A stretch of DNA of 33,456 nucleotides, taken from positions 1-33,456 of the forward strand of contig JAUNJB010000012.1 of assembly GCA_030535375.1 (NCBI GenBank), in the 5' to 3' direction. Each line of letters begins with the position of its first letter. Position 1 is the stretch's first letter. This document shows positions 17,166-25,174 of the stretch, piece by piece. Source of the stretch: Clostridia bacterium. Lineage in GTDB: Bacteria; Bacillota; Clostridia; Christensenellales; Aristaeellaceae. Below the pieces are notes generated by a model. The model had not been told where the DNA came from. It ran no database searches and saw nothing but the letters and a program-made list of their open reading frames with translations. The translations under genes and the position numbers were made by a program.

Positions 17166-17230
17166 CCCCTTCCGCTGCAGCTTTGAGCTCCTCAAATCTA
17201 CGTCGGAAGGGGTTTGATCATTTTTCTTGA
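17166..17230 (+). terminator. Rho-independent terminator after the GH94 gene
   Basis: CCCCTTCCG (17166-17174) pairs with CGGAAGGGG (17204-17212), with an inner stem TTTGAG/CTCAAA (17182-17196), then a T-rich tail to 17226. On the minus strand the stem is followed by CGTTTTG, so it may also stop the converging enolase-superfamily operon. In 17231-17404 I see no gene. Confidence 0.75.
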
Positions 17231-17404
17231 ATTGGTTAAGACTTGATTTTTTTCCTCCCTCATGTCCTTTTCTTCGGCCGCCTGACGGCCGAGATCGGCG
17301 CGGACATCCTCATCTCATAATGTTTCTCAGCGGTTTTGCCGCCGCCTTCTATTCTGCGAAATGTCATTGCACCATGCGCGGCTTTATTCGCGTGATCTCG
17401 CTTT

Positions 17405-18517
17405 CTATCGATCGATCCGATATCGTTCAATCAGCTCTTCATTGAGTTGTGCCCCCAGTCCCACACCCTGCGGAATCTGAAGCACGCCGTCGTGAACCTC
17501 GGGAATATCCTCCTGCATAATGTGCAAAAGCGGATTATCGATGTACATGTATTCAAAGCTATCAAAATTAGGCGCCCAAGCCGCGAGCTGCATGGATGCA
17601 AACAGACATATGGCCGAAGAAAAGCCGGTATGCGGCGCATACGGAATGTGATGAATCTGGGCAAGATGCGCAATCCTGCGGGATTCCGTATATCCGCCGC
17701 ATCGGGAGACATCGGGCTGCACCATACCGATGAGCCCCTCCTCGATCAGCGTCTTGACACCAAAAACGCTGAATTCGCTCTCTCCCGCGGCCAGCGTAAT
17801 ATCAAGCTTCTCGCTGAGTTTGCGGTATCCCTCGCTGTCGTCCGGCAAAACCGGCTCCTCCAGCCAACGATAGCCAAGCTCTTCCAGCCTCCTGCCCAGC
17901 ATGACAGCCCGATCCGTGCGATAGCTGGAATTCGCATCCGCCATCAGCCCGACATCCCAGCCGACCACGCCGCGGATCGCTTTCAAGTTGCTCACATCCC
18001 GTTCCAGGCCAAAGCCGACCTTGATCTTGATCGCCCGAAAGCCCCGCTCCAAAAGCATCTCCGCCTCGCGCTCCATCACATGCTGTTCGTTAAGCATGAT
18101 TGAGGAGGCATAAACGGGTACCTGCTTTCTGTCACATCCGCCCATCAGCTTGCCGATCGGCAAGCCAAAATGCCTGCCCAGAATATCCCAAAGCGCCATA
18201 TCCACGCCTGAGAGCGCTTCCATGAAAAATCCTGAAATATGCCCCCGAAGGCGCTGGCTGTCAAACAGCGTATGCCATATTCCCTCCACATCCAGTGGGT
18301 CGCGTCCCAGAAGAAGCGGCGCAAACATCTGCTCCACAATCGTTTTGGTCACATCGGGACTCTTTCGAACAATGCATTCGCCCACACCCGTCACGCCCTC
18401 GTCCGTTTCAATCCGCACAACAGTCGTGTAGAATGCATCTATCACCGTCTGCGGCATTCGCAGTGGCTTTTGCGGACGGGCCATTAAAGGAATTGCTTCA
18501 ACGTGTACGATTTTCAT
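17405..18517 (-). CDS. Enolase-superfamily enzyme (mandelate racemase/sugar-acid dehydratase type)
   Basis: 370 residues with the full active-site set of the mandelate racemase subgroup. The bases are K164/K166 in IKIKVG; metal ligands are D194 (MADANSSY), E221 (LEEP) and E246 (AGESEF); the dyad is D269 (QPDVSRCGG) with H296 (APHTGF). Such enzymes remove the alpha-proton of a carboxylate and then racemise or dehydrate it; sugar-acid dehydratases are the largest class. Substrate cannot be read from the sequence. It is last in the minus-strand operon, 9 bases after the TRAP permease gene, with AGGTGGCCGT before ATG. Its place beside TRAP and RraA genes fits dehydration of an imported hydroxy-acid to a 2-oxo acid. 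Confidence 0.9.
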   Translation of the reverse strand: MKIVHVEAIPLMARPQKPLRMPQTVIDAFYTTVVRIETDEGVTGVGECIVRKSPDVTKTIVEQMFAPLLLGRDPLDVEGIWHTLFDSQRLRGHISGFFMEALSGVDMALWDILGRHFGLPIGKLMGGCDRKQVPVYASSIMLNEQHVMEREAEMLLERGFRAIKIKVGFGLERDVSNLKAIRGVVGWDVGLMADANSSYRTDRAVMLGRRLEELGYRWLEEPVLPDDSEGYRKLSEKLDITLAAGESEFSVFGVKTLIEEGLIGMVQPDVSRCGGYTESRRIAHLAQIHHIPYAPHTGFSSAICLFASMQLAAWAPNFDSFEYMYIDNPLLHIMQEDIPEVHDGVLQIPQGVGLGAQLNEELIERYRIDR

Positions 18518-18526
18518 ACGGCCACC

Positions 18527-20434
18527 TCATTCGGAAGGAGCAGCGGGCATCGGCTTTTGCCTGATCTCCATGCGCTGCCAGAGAATCAGCGCGCCCAGGC
18601 AAACCAGCCCAATCAAATCCGTATAACTCTCAGGATAGATCAGCGTAGCAAACGCGATGGCGGCCAAAACGCGCTGAGGCAAAGACGCCGGCTTAAACAG
18701 ATAGCCCTCAAACATGACCGACATTGCAAACATACCAAGCAACGCCGTCACCGCACTGCTGACTACCGCCCACACGGTGCCCTGCATCAGCAGTTCCGGA
18801 TGGTACATAAACAGGAACGGAAGAATAAACCCGGGCAGACCAATGCGCACAGCCGTCAGTCCTGTCTTCATATAATCCGCGCCGGATATCTGTGAGCCGA
18901 CCAGAGCAGCCGGGCAGACCGGCGGCGTGATATTGGCCAGAATGGCGTAATAATAGATGAACATGTGAACAGACAGCAAGGGGAACCCAGCATCCACCAG
19001 CGCTGCCGCACCGATCACCGCAACAAGTGCATAGGACGCCGTTGTCGGAACGCCCATGCCAAAGAATATGCAGATCACCGCCGTAAGCAGCACCGCGATC
19101 AGAGACATGCCTCCAGACAATCCGCGGATAAAAAAGACGATTTTGGTGGCAAGATTGCTCATAATGATAGCCTGCGACAGGACACCCATAATCGCGCAGG
19201 ACGGCGCCACCTTGATCGTGCCCTTTGCGCCGCTCACCAATCCCTCCTTGAGGAACTGCCAGAATTCCTTGGTCAGGAGATATTTAGGATTGCGGATTGT
19301 TCCGGCAACGGCCACGATCACAATGACGGAAACGATCCCATAAAAGCCGCAGCGCATCACGGAATACCCGCTGACCATTGTCACAATGATCACCACCAGC
19401 GGAACCAGGAAATATCCTCCCTGCTTCAGCGTTTCCTTGAGGCTGGGAATATCCTCCTTGTTGACGGGCGTAAAGTTGTGTTTCAGCGCATAAAGCTGTG
19501 CGGTAATGGCCAGCGAAGCATAATACAGCAGGGCCGGAATCAGGGCGGCCAGAGCGATCTTTGAATAAGGAATACCCGTGATGCCGGCCATGACGAATGC
19601 GCCAACACCCATGACGGGCGGCATAATCATGCCGCCTGTGGAAGCGACGGATTCTACCGCACCGGCCATATGATCTTCATAGCCGCATTTTTTCATCAGA
19701 GGAATCGTAAAGACACCGGTGGTCGCTACGTTCGCCACTGCGCTTCCGTTAATCGAGCCGACAAGCGTACTGCTCAGAATTGCGGCCTGCGCGGGACCGG
19801 ATTTCAGCCTGCCGCCCAGCGTCAGCGCCAGATCGATGAAGAATTTTCCTGCGCCGCTCGCCTCCAGCATGCCGCCAAAGATCATAAAGATCACCAGATA
19901 GGTTGCCGATATATCCAGAATCGACCCGTACATGCCGGTCATATTCGTGGTCATCGCGGCAACGATGCGCTCCCACTTGAATCCGGAGTGATTCAGGAAG
20001 CCCGGAAAGATTGCTCCGTAACGCGTGTACAGCAAAAATCCTATCACCAGAGCGGGCAGCACGCCGCCAAATGTGCGGCGGGAGCCCTCAAGAACCACCA
20101 GCAGCAAAACGACGCCGATGATCTTGTCCGCCTGGTTCACCATCCCTACCTTTGTAATGAACCGCATATAATTCACATGCATATACACAGCGCATATGAC
20201 CGACACAATGATGAACACCAGATCGATCACCTTATACGGAGTCTTCTTCCTCTTGATACAAGAGGTCAGGAAGACAAGCACCAGCGAAAAACACAGGTGT
20301 ATATTGGAGTGCAGTTCAGCCGCAAAAAATGGATGGACGACCGAGATGATATGGTACAGGCTCATCAGCACGGCCAGGATTTCAAATGCCTGCCTGAGCA
20401 GGTGATCAAGTTTTTCATCAATTGTCTGGTTCAT
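18527..20434 (-). CDS. TRAP transporter fused permease (DctQ-DctM type)
   Basis: 635 residues and many membrane spans. The N-terminal four-span DctQ-like part is fused to the large DctM-like part, the arrangement typical of TAXI-type TRAP systems. Conserved DctM segments include SGAGKFFIDLAL, LVGSINGSAVANVATTGVFT and ASTGGMIMPPVMGVGAFVMA. It imports carboxylates by ion symport with the binding protein encoded just upstream. I chose ATG at 20434, because AAGGAGAGCACG lies right before it; the in-frame ATG at 20449 contains this site and is unlikely to be used. The 125-base gap upstream holds a strong hairpin. Confidence 0.93.
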   Translation of the reverse strand: MNQTIDEKLDHLLRQAFEILAVLMSLYHIISVVHPFFAAELHSNIHLCFSLVLVFLTSCIKRKKTPYKVIDLVFIIVSVICAVYMHVNYMRFITKVGMVNQADKIIGVVLLLVVLEGSRRTFGGVLPALVIGFLLYTRYGAIFPGFLNHSGFKWERIVAAMTTNMTGMYGSILDISATYLVIFMIFGGMLEASGAGKFFIDLALTLGGRLKSGPAQAAILSSTLVGSINGSAVANVATTGVFTIPLMKKCGYEDHMAGAVESVASTGGMIMPPVMGVGAFVMAGITGIPYSKIALAALIPALLYYASLAITAQLYALKHNFTPVNKEDIPSLKETLKQGGYFLVPLVVIIVTMVSGYSVMRCGFYGIVSVIVIVAVAGTIRNPKYLLTKEFWQFLKEGLVSGAKGTIKVAPSCAIMGVLSQAIIMSNLATKIVFFIRGLSGGMSLIAVLLTAVICIFFGMGVPTTASYALVAVIGAAALVDAGFPLLSVHMFIYYYAILANITPPVCPAALVGSQISGADYMKTGLTAVRIGLPGFILPFLFMYHPELLMQGTVWAVVSSAVTALLGMFAMSVMFEGYLFKPASLPQRVLAAIAFATLIYPESYTDLIGLVCLGALILWQRMEIRQKPMPAAPSE

Positions 20435-20479
20435 CGTGCTCTCCTTCATAATGATTTCGGAGGAAAACGAGATATGCAG

Positions 20480-20520
20480 GAAACGGGTTTTCTCCCCCTG
20501 CGGAGAGAAAACCGCGTTTC
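20480..20520 (-). other. Stem-loop between TAXI binding-protein and TRAP permease genes
   Basis: GAAAC and GGTTTTCTC (20480-20494) pair with GAGAAAACC and GTTTC (20505-20520), with one small bulge. Minus-strand downstream sequence lacks a clean T run. It probably sets the ratio of binding protein to permease. Confidence 0.65.
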
Positions 20521-20559
20521 AGGCTTCGTTTCCTGTCACTGATCGACGTGGGACAGCTT

Positions 20560-21546
20560 TTAACGCTCGGCAACCTCCAGATCCTCGCGCCAGATGCCAA
20601 TCTCCTTAAAGTACTTCGCCGCACCTGGATGCACCTTGACGATCGCGGGTATGCCGTTAAGCGCAGTATCGACGCTCAGTGTAGAGGCAATCTGATGATA
20701 CGTACTCAGCTGATCCACATTCTCATAAACCGTCTTGACAATCGCATACGCCACCTCGTCGGACATGCGCTCATCCGCATATTCGATCGTAAATCCAGCC
20801 ATGACCTGCATATCTTCCTTGACGGCATTGATGCAGCCCGCATGAATCTTTCCGTCAGCATAATCCGGATATTTTTCATAGGCGCTTTGCAGCCGCTCAC
20901 TCTCTGTGGGGATTACGCGGATCGCCGTGCCATTGTCCAGCTCCGCCAAAGCCGTAGAAGGCACTTCTCCACTGATGAGTCCCACCAGCGCGTCGATAGA
21001 GCCCTGCTTGAGCTGGTCATTCGCATCGGTATAGCTGTACGTGGTCACTGTGATTTGATCGAGCAAGCCATAGGATTCAAACATCGCTGCCGCCGCATTA
21101 TACACGCCCGAACCGGCAGGGCCGAGATTGACACGCTTGCCCACAAGGTCATCCATCGACTGAATCGGGCTGTCCTCCAACACGCATACGACATAGGCAT
21201 TCTCATACATGTTGAACAGCGCCCACAATGTCGTTTCGGGCTCACCTTCGTATGCGCCCTGCGCGGTGGCGGCATTATACGCGTCGTTGACATTCGCGAT
21301 GTCGATTTCGTCATTGCGGATCAGCCGGATATTCTCACTCGATCCGGCCGTCGCCTGCACAGAGATCGAAAGCTGCGGATAATGCTCGGTCACCACAGTG
21401 GCAATGGCCGACGCAACCATCTGGGCCGAGGAGCCGAGGGATGCGACACCCCACGAATAGCTTCCGCTGATTTCCTCCGCCGAAGCGCCCGCACACAGGG
21501 ACAAAGCAAGCATCAGGGAAAGTAAGATAGCCAGGGTCTTTTTCAT
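20560..21546 (-). CDS. TAXI-family TRAP transporter solute-binding protein
   Basis: 328 residues: a signal peptide (MKKTLAILLSLMLALSLCAGASA, cleaved near AEE), then the TAXI domain beginning SYSWGVASLGSSAQMVASAI, with GSSENIRLIRNDEIDIANVN near 70-90. TAXI proteins capture dicarboxylates or related acids outside the cell and hand them to a fused TRAP permease. ATG at 21546 follows AAAGGAGGAATTATC. The mature protein shows no lipobox, so membrane retention in a Gram-positive is not obvious. The ligand is unknown; the neighbouring enzymes suggest a hydroxy- or oxo-acid. Confidence 0.92.
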   Translation of the reverse strand: MKKTLAILLSLMLALSLCAGASAEEISGSYSWGVASLGSSAQMVASAIATVVTEHYPQLSISVQATAGSSENIRLIRNDEIDIANVNDAYNAATAQGAYEGEPETTLWALFNMYENAYVVCVLEDSPIQSMDDLVGKRVNLGPAGSGVYNAAAAMFESYGLLDQITVTTYSYTDANDQLKQGSIDALVGLISGEVPSTALAELDNGTAIRVIPTESERLQSAYEKYPDYADGKIHAGCINAVKEDMQVMAGFTIEYADERMSDEVAYAIVKTVYENVDQLSTYHQIASTLSVDTALNGIPAIVKVHPGAAKYFKEIGIWREDLEVAER

Positions 21547-21590
21547 GATAATTCCTCCTTTGGTTTTCGTTCTATTTTCAGAGAGTTCAA

Positions 21591-21634
21591 TTGAATAAAC
21601 GAAACAGAACCCCTAAACCGTCCTGTTTATTCAA
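21591..21634 (-). other. Stem-loop between the deacetylase and TAXI genes
   Basis: TTGAATAAAC (21591-21600) is perfectly complementary to GTTTATTCAA (21625-21634), with a 24-base loop. The distal arm overlaps the stop codon of the deacetylase gene. A separate TTCAATTGAA palindrome (21586-21595) lies beside it. It may protect or attenuate the message before the transporter genes. Confidence 0.55.
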
Positions 21635-22365
21635 ACAAACTCCTGAGCGACTACTGGATATTTACGGGAAAATGATTCCGCATAGAGGATCGCAGAATTT
21701 CCAGACAGGCGGCGCGCGTGGTTTCCGCGCATGGACGCCCGCTGCTTGTAGTACTCAATCAGGTGCTTTTGTGCCGCAAAACATTCCATCGCGCGCGCTT
21801 TTTTCTCATAAGCCGACGTGATATCGATGAATATCTCCGGGCGATAACCGCTGATCTCCGTCTGATGAGGCTCAAACCCAAAGAGCTTCATCTGTCTGGT
21901 GCAGGACAAGCCTTCGGTCAGCACACCAGCCGAGTTGGCCATAATGCTGCACTGCCAGACGAACGTATGCGTTCGATTGTGATCCATATTCAGAATGTCG
22001 TTGACGTCATGCGTGATGATTACGTCAGGACGCAGCGTGCGGATCAGACGCACCATTCTCGCCTGTTCCTCCTGCCCAAACGACAGCGGATAATCCTGCA
22101 TGCCCCAGAAATCCAGCGTCTTAAGCCCCAGAATCTCCGCAGCCTTCCGGCTTTCATTCCTCCGGATGGCTGCCACCCCTTCCGCCGTCGCGTTTTCCTG
22201 CTTCCAGAGATCGTTGGATTCTCCGCGAACACCGTCGCTCAGCACGACCACATGCACGCGCGCACCCGATTCGATGTATTTTGCGATCGTTCCGCCGCTG
22301 CGCCAGACGTAGTCGGCAGCATGAGCGCTTACAACAAGAATGTCCTTATCCTTCACCAGCACCAT
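21631..22365 (-). CDS. PIG-L (GlcNAc deacetylase-like) family protein
   Basis: About 244 residues with the PIG-L pattern. The first metal motif is SAHAADYVWRSGGTIAKY (the classical form is AHPDDE). LSDGVRGESNDLW follows near residue 45, and the second motif THDVNDILNMDHNRTH contains the later metal histidines. PIG-L enzymes are zinc-dependent and remove N-acyl (usually acetyl) groups. No signal peptide is seen, so it acts in the cytoplasm. ATG at 22365 is my best start; GTG codons just inside are alternatives because AAAGGGGG almost touches the ATG, and the TTG at 22389 looks unlikely. It overlaps the upstream hydrolase gene by about 20 bases, implying coupled translation. Confidence 0.85.
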   Translation of the reverse strand: MVLVKDKDILVVSAHAADYVWRSGGTIAKYIESGARVHVVVLSDGVRGESNDLWKQENATAEGVAAIRRNESRKAAEILGLKTLDFWGMQDYPLSFGQEEQARMVRLIRTLRPDVIITHDVNDILNMDHNRTHTFVWQCSIMANSAGVLTEGLSCTRQMKLFGFEPHQTEISGYRPEIFIDITSAYEKKARAMECFAAQKHLIEYYKQRASMRGNHARRLSGNSAILYAESFSRKYPVVAQEFV

Positions 22366-23278
22366 CCCCCTTTCGTCTTCCTCCGGCAATCAGCGCCATC
22401 GGATTCAAGCGGTTCATACGCTCGATTTCTTCCTGAGAAAAGCCTTTTTCATAGAGACGAACAGCAAAATCAAGCATGCCTTCGTCCGGATACACATTGG
22501 ACCGCTGACCCAAATCGCTGCTGAGGATCACTTTTTCCGTTCCCGTCGCACGAATCTGATGGACGGTCTGCTCAAAATCGACCTTTCCCGTCGCATAGGT
22601 GGTATAGCAATGCTCCAGCCACGCGCCAAGGGAAAGCAACTCACGCTGTTCTTCAATCGTATAGAATGTGCTTGGAAAATCCACATGCGTGATCAGAAGC
22701 TTTTTAAATCCGCAAGCCTTTGCCGCTCTGGCCAGCGCAAATGCTTCCTCATGGGAGATATGACCGGTTGCCAGCACCGCATCGTATTGCCTGGCAATAG
22801 AGAGTATATCGTAGACAGCGGGCTTCAGCCTGCCATCTTTAAGCAGTGTGATGGTCGGATTCTCGATTCCCTCCTTCTGAAGTTCAAGGATAATGCCCGC
22901 CCAAAATGGCTGCTTTTTCGCATTTCCGTTGAACACCTCCGCGCGTTCATGCTCAGAATCACATGTGGGCATCCACACAATTCTGGCCCCTGCACGCAGG
23001 GACAGCTCTACCGCCGCAGGATTCAGCCCTCCGACACTGCTGTTGAGCACAACAGCGCCTACAAAATGGCAGGACGGTTCATAGGCTGAGAGGATTTCTG
23101 CCCGCTGTGCCGTACAGAAGTAATGATTCTTCAGTGCATATCCACCCATCCCGCACGCGCTCAGGCGATGTGCCATTTGTATGTCATCCAGTTTGCGGGG
23201 CAGCAGATCCGGCGCGCTGTGCACATGCAGGTCATATGCTCCCCGAATTAAAAATCGCATATCTTCGGTTTTATTCAT
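22346..23278 (-). CDS. DUF6282-like metal-dependent hydrolase (amidohydrolase-type)
   Basis: 310 residues. Metal-binding features of the amidohydrolase/PHP-like fold can be seen: YDLHVHSAPDL at 15-25 (HxH), ATGHISHEEA, LLITHVDFPS and the late aspartate in ILSSDLGQ. I associate the layout with DUF6282 proteins, which lack an assigned reaction as far as I know; hydrolysis of a C-N or ester bond is the family-level expectation. ATG at 23278 overlaps the RraA-like stop in ATGA, so translation is coupled. Its place between an aldolase-like gene and a deacetylase gene suggests one catabolic route for an acylated compound. Confidence 0.75.
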   Translation of the reverse strand: MNKTEDMRFLIRGAYDLHVHSAPDLLPRKLDDIQMAHRLSACGMGGYALKNHYFCTAQRAEILSAYEPSCHFVGAVVLNSSVGGLNPAAVELSLRAGARIVWMPTCDSEHERAEVFNGNAKKQPFWAGIILELQKEGIENPTITLLKDGRLKPAVYDILSIARQYDAVLATGHISHEEAFALARAAKACGFKKLLITHVDFPSTFYTIEEQRELLSLGAWLEHCYTTYATGKVDFEQTVHQIRATGTEKVILSSDLGQRSNVYPDEGMLDFAVRLYEKGFSQEEIERMNRLNPMALIAGGRRKGDGAGEG

Positions 23279-23952
23279 TCAATCACACCCCTCCGGCGCA
23301 GCTGATCATCGATTTCCGGCTTGACGATCACACCTGCGAGAATATCTTCCATCCTCTTTTCCTCATATGCGCGTTTCTGTGCGGCACCCCTGATGATCTG
23401 CTCCGCATCGGACGGCGGAACCACGACAACGCCATTGTCATCTCCCACAATGATATCTCCAGGATGTACGGGCACGCCGCCGCAGCAGATGGGATAATTG
23501 ATCTCTCCCGGCCCTTCCTTATCTCCAACGCTTGGCACGACATAACGCGCAAAGATGGGAAATCCCTTTTTTCTCAGCTGATCCACATCCCGAATTCCGC
23601 CGTCAACAACGATTCCATTCAGACCGGCCCGAAATGCCGCTGTGGCAATCAGCTCTCCCAGCACCGCATAGTTTGGGCATCCGCATGTATCGATGACCAG
23701 CACGTCTCCAGGCTGCACAAGACCCAAAACCTTGTGAAGCATCAGATTATCTGCCGGCCGAAGGCGCAGGGTTACCGCCGGTCCTGCAATCCTGCACGGC
23801 GGCAAAATCGGTTTGATACCGGGGTCCATCGTGTTGAAGCGATTGAGCCCATCACTGATCGCCGGGGTTTCAAAACAACGCAACGCATCGATTACAGCGG
23901 TTTCGGGGCGCTCAATCCGCTCTTTGATGCGAAAGCCAATCTTCTGCGCCAT
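23275..23952 (-). CDS. RraA-like aldolase/decarboxylase family protein
   Basis: 225 residues of the RraA / HMG-CHA aldolase family. Typical elements are PAISDGLNR near 30-38, LVQPGDVLVIDTCGC near 78-92, VVDGGIRDVDQL (the substrate/metal loop with R and D) and GDIIVGDDNGVVVVP. Enzymatic members use a divalent metal to split 4-hydroxy-2-oxo acids to pyruvate or decarboxylate oxaloacetate; the RNase E inhibitor role of E. coli RraA is unlikely in this context. ATG at 23952 follows AGAGGTGGAGCAAT. It is the first gene of the operon, divergent from a LysR gene. An aldolase at the end of an enolase-type dehydratase pathway would yield pyruvate (inference). Confidence 0.88.
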   Translation of the reverse strand: MAQKIGFRIKERIERPETAVIDALRCFETPAISDGLNRFNTMDPGIKPILPPCRIAGPAVTLRLRPADNLMLHKVLGLVQPGDVLVIDTCGCPNYAVLGELIATAAFRAGLNGIVVDGGIRDVDQLRKKGFPIFARYVVPSVGDKEGPGEINYPICCGGVPVHPGDIIVGDDNGVVVVPPSDAEQIIRGAAQKRAYEEKRMEDILAGVIVKPEIDDQLRRRGVIE

Positions 23953-23993
23953 ATTGCTCCACCTCTTTATCTTTCTTGTTTCGCTTTATCTGT

Positions 23994-24022
23994 ATTATAG
24001 ACTTGATAATAAATTAAATCAA
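23994..24022 (-). promoter_or_regulatory. Promoter of the RraA-TRAP-enolase operon
   Basis: On the minus strand, TTGATT (24017-24022) and TATAAT (23994-23999) are separated by exactly 17 bases. It overlaps the divergent LysR promoter. Confidence 0.75.
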
Positions 24023-24031
24023 ATGTATAAT
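24003..24031 (+). promoter_or_regulatory. LysR gene promoter with embedded palindrome
   Basis: TTGATA (24003-24008), 17 bases, TATAAT (24026-24031). The segment 24003-24022 starts TTGAT and ends ATCAA, a palindrome that covers the -35 boxes of both divergent promoters. A second inverted repeat, TATAAT with ATTATA (24026-24047), follows. This is a good candidate operator for the LysR protein. Confidence 0.75.
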
Positions 24032-24082
24032 ATTGATGCAAATTATAAATTGAGTTTATATTTCAGATCGGAGGCAAGCAGC

Positions 24083-25042
24083 ATGAGCCATGATGATTTA
24101 CAGCTCAACAATAAAGCCATCGAATATGTCGTTGCGCTGGCAGAGCATAAGACAATCAGCGCGGCGGCAGAAGCTGTGTTCATTTCTCAGCCTGCAATGA
24201 GTCACTTCATCCGCAGCTTGGAGCAGCGCCTGGGCTTTAAGCTCTTCAACAGGATTGGCAATCAGTATATCCCCACCTATGAGGGCGAACGATACTTGTA
24301 CCATGCACGGCGAATCATGATGGATGAAGCACAAATGTGCAGCGAGTTCGCTGAAATGAAAAAAGAAGGAAGAGGGCAGATACGCTTCGTTCTTCCCACA
24401 CTGCGCAGCGATTACATTTTGCCACACCTCATCGCACTGTACCATGGCCTTCATCCGAATGTGGAGCTCATCGTGCGTGAGGTTCACTCCCGTCTGCTTG
24501 AAAAGGTACTGCTTAACGGTGAAGTAGATTTTGCCATTATGAACACGCGCATCAAGAGTCCCGACATCGCGTCGGAATTCATTCGTTACGACGAGGTTCT
24601 TTTAGCCATCCCCGCCGATCACCCATGCGCAGGTATGGGTCTGCACATGCCGGACAGCCGGTTTCCTCAAATCGATATTTCCCTGTTTCAAAACGATCAA
24701 TTCATCTTGCAGAAAACCGATCAGCGCACCCGCGAAACTGCGGACGATCTTTTCCGGGCAGCCAAGATATCCCCTCGCATTATGGTGGAAACACACAGCA
24801 TCGAGGCCGCGCTGGGCATTGTGGGAAATGGCGTAGGCGTGTGCTTTGCACCCGAAACATATATCTATCAATCCCGCTTTGCAAAGCAGCTGCGCTTCTT
24901 CTCCCTGGGGTATCCAGAGGCAGTCTATGATATTTCCATCGCCTATCTGAAAAAATCCTACCATCCCAGGTATTATGAGGACTTCATCGCCGCGACCAAA
25001 ACGGCAATTCTCCATAACAAACACGATGCCCCTCTCCCATGA
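24083..25042 (+). CDS. LysR-type transcriptional regulator (first)
   Basis: 319 residues. A winged helix-turn-helix lies at about 12-70 (AEHKTISAAAEAVFISQPAM, then HFIRSLEQRLGFKLFNR), followed by a two-lobed effector domain from about 95 to the end. ATG at 24083 follows GGAGGCAAGCAGC; the open frame continues upstream across the promoter but that part is not translated from this site. It is divergent from the RraA-led operon and its promoter overlaps theirs across a palindrome, the usual arrangement for a LysR regulator that controls the neighbouring operon and itself. The effector is presumably the pathway substrate or an intermediate. A bidirectional terminator follows. Confidence 0.92.
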   Translation: MSHDDLQLNNKAIEYVVALAEHKTISAAAEAVFISQPAMSHFIRSLEQRLGFKLFNRIGNQYIPTYEGERYLYHARRIMMDEAQMCSEFAEMKKEGRGQIRFVLPTLRSDYILPHLIALYHGLHPNVELIVREVHSRLLEKVLLNGEVDFAIMNTRIKSPDIASEFIRYDEVLLAIPADHPCAGMGLHMPDSRFPQIDISLFQNDQFILQKTDQRTRETADDLFRAAKISPRIMVETHSIEAALGIVGNGVGVCFAPETYIYQSRFAKQLRFFSLGYPEAVYDISIAYLKKSYHPRYYEDFIAATKTAILHNKHDAPLP

Positions 25043-25064
25043 TAAATCCGCATATAACCGTAAC

Positions 25065-25098
25065 AAAAAATCGCGAGCCCGCATCCCGCGATTTTTTT
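25065..25098. terminator. Bidirectional terminator
   Basis: AAAAAATCGCG (25065-25075) is complementary to CGCGATTTTTT (25087-25097), with A/T runs on both sides of the GC stem. It serves both the LysR gene ending at 25042 and the converging dehydrogenase gene ending at 25175. Confidence 0.85.
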
Positions 25099-25174
25099 GC
25101 TATATTCCTCTGTCTTCGCGGCCATTGCACAGAAGACACACTATCCTTAATCGCCGCCCTTCCTGCTTATGCGG

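Noticed and set aside
23275..23952. RraA as regulator of RNase E
   Set aside because: The gene leads a catabolic operon with transporter and enzymes, and the family is mostly metal-dependent aldolases or decarboxylases in such contexts.
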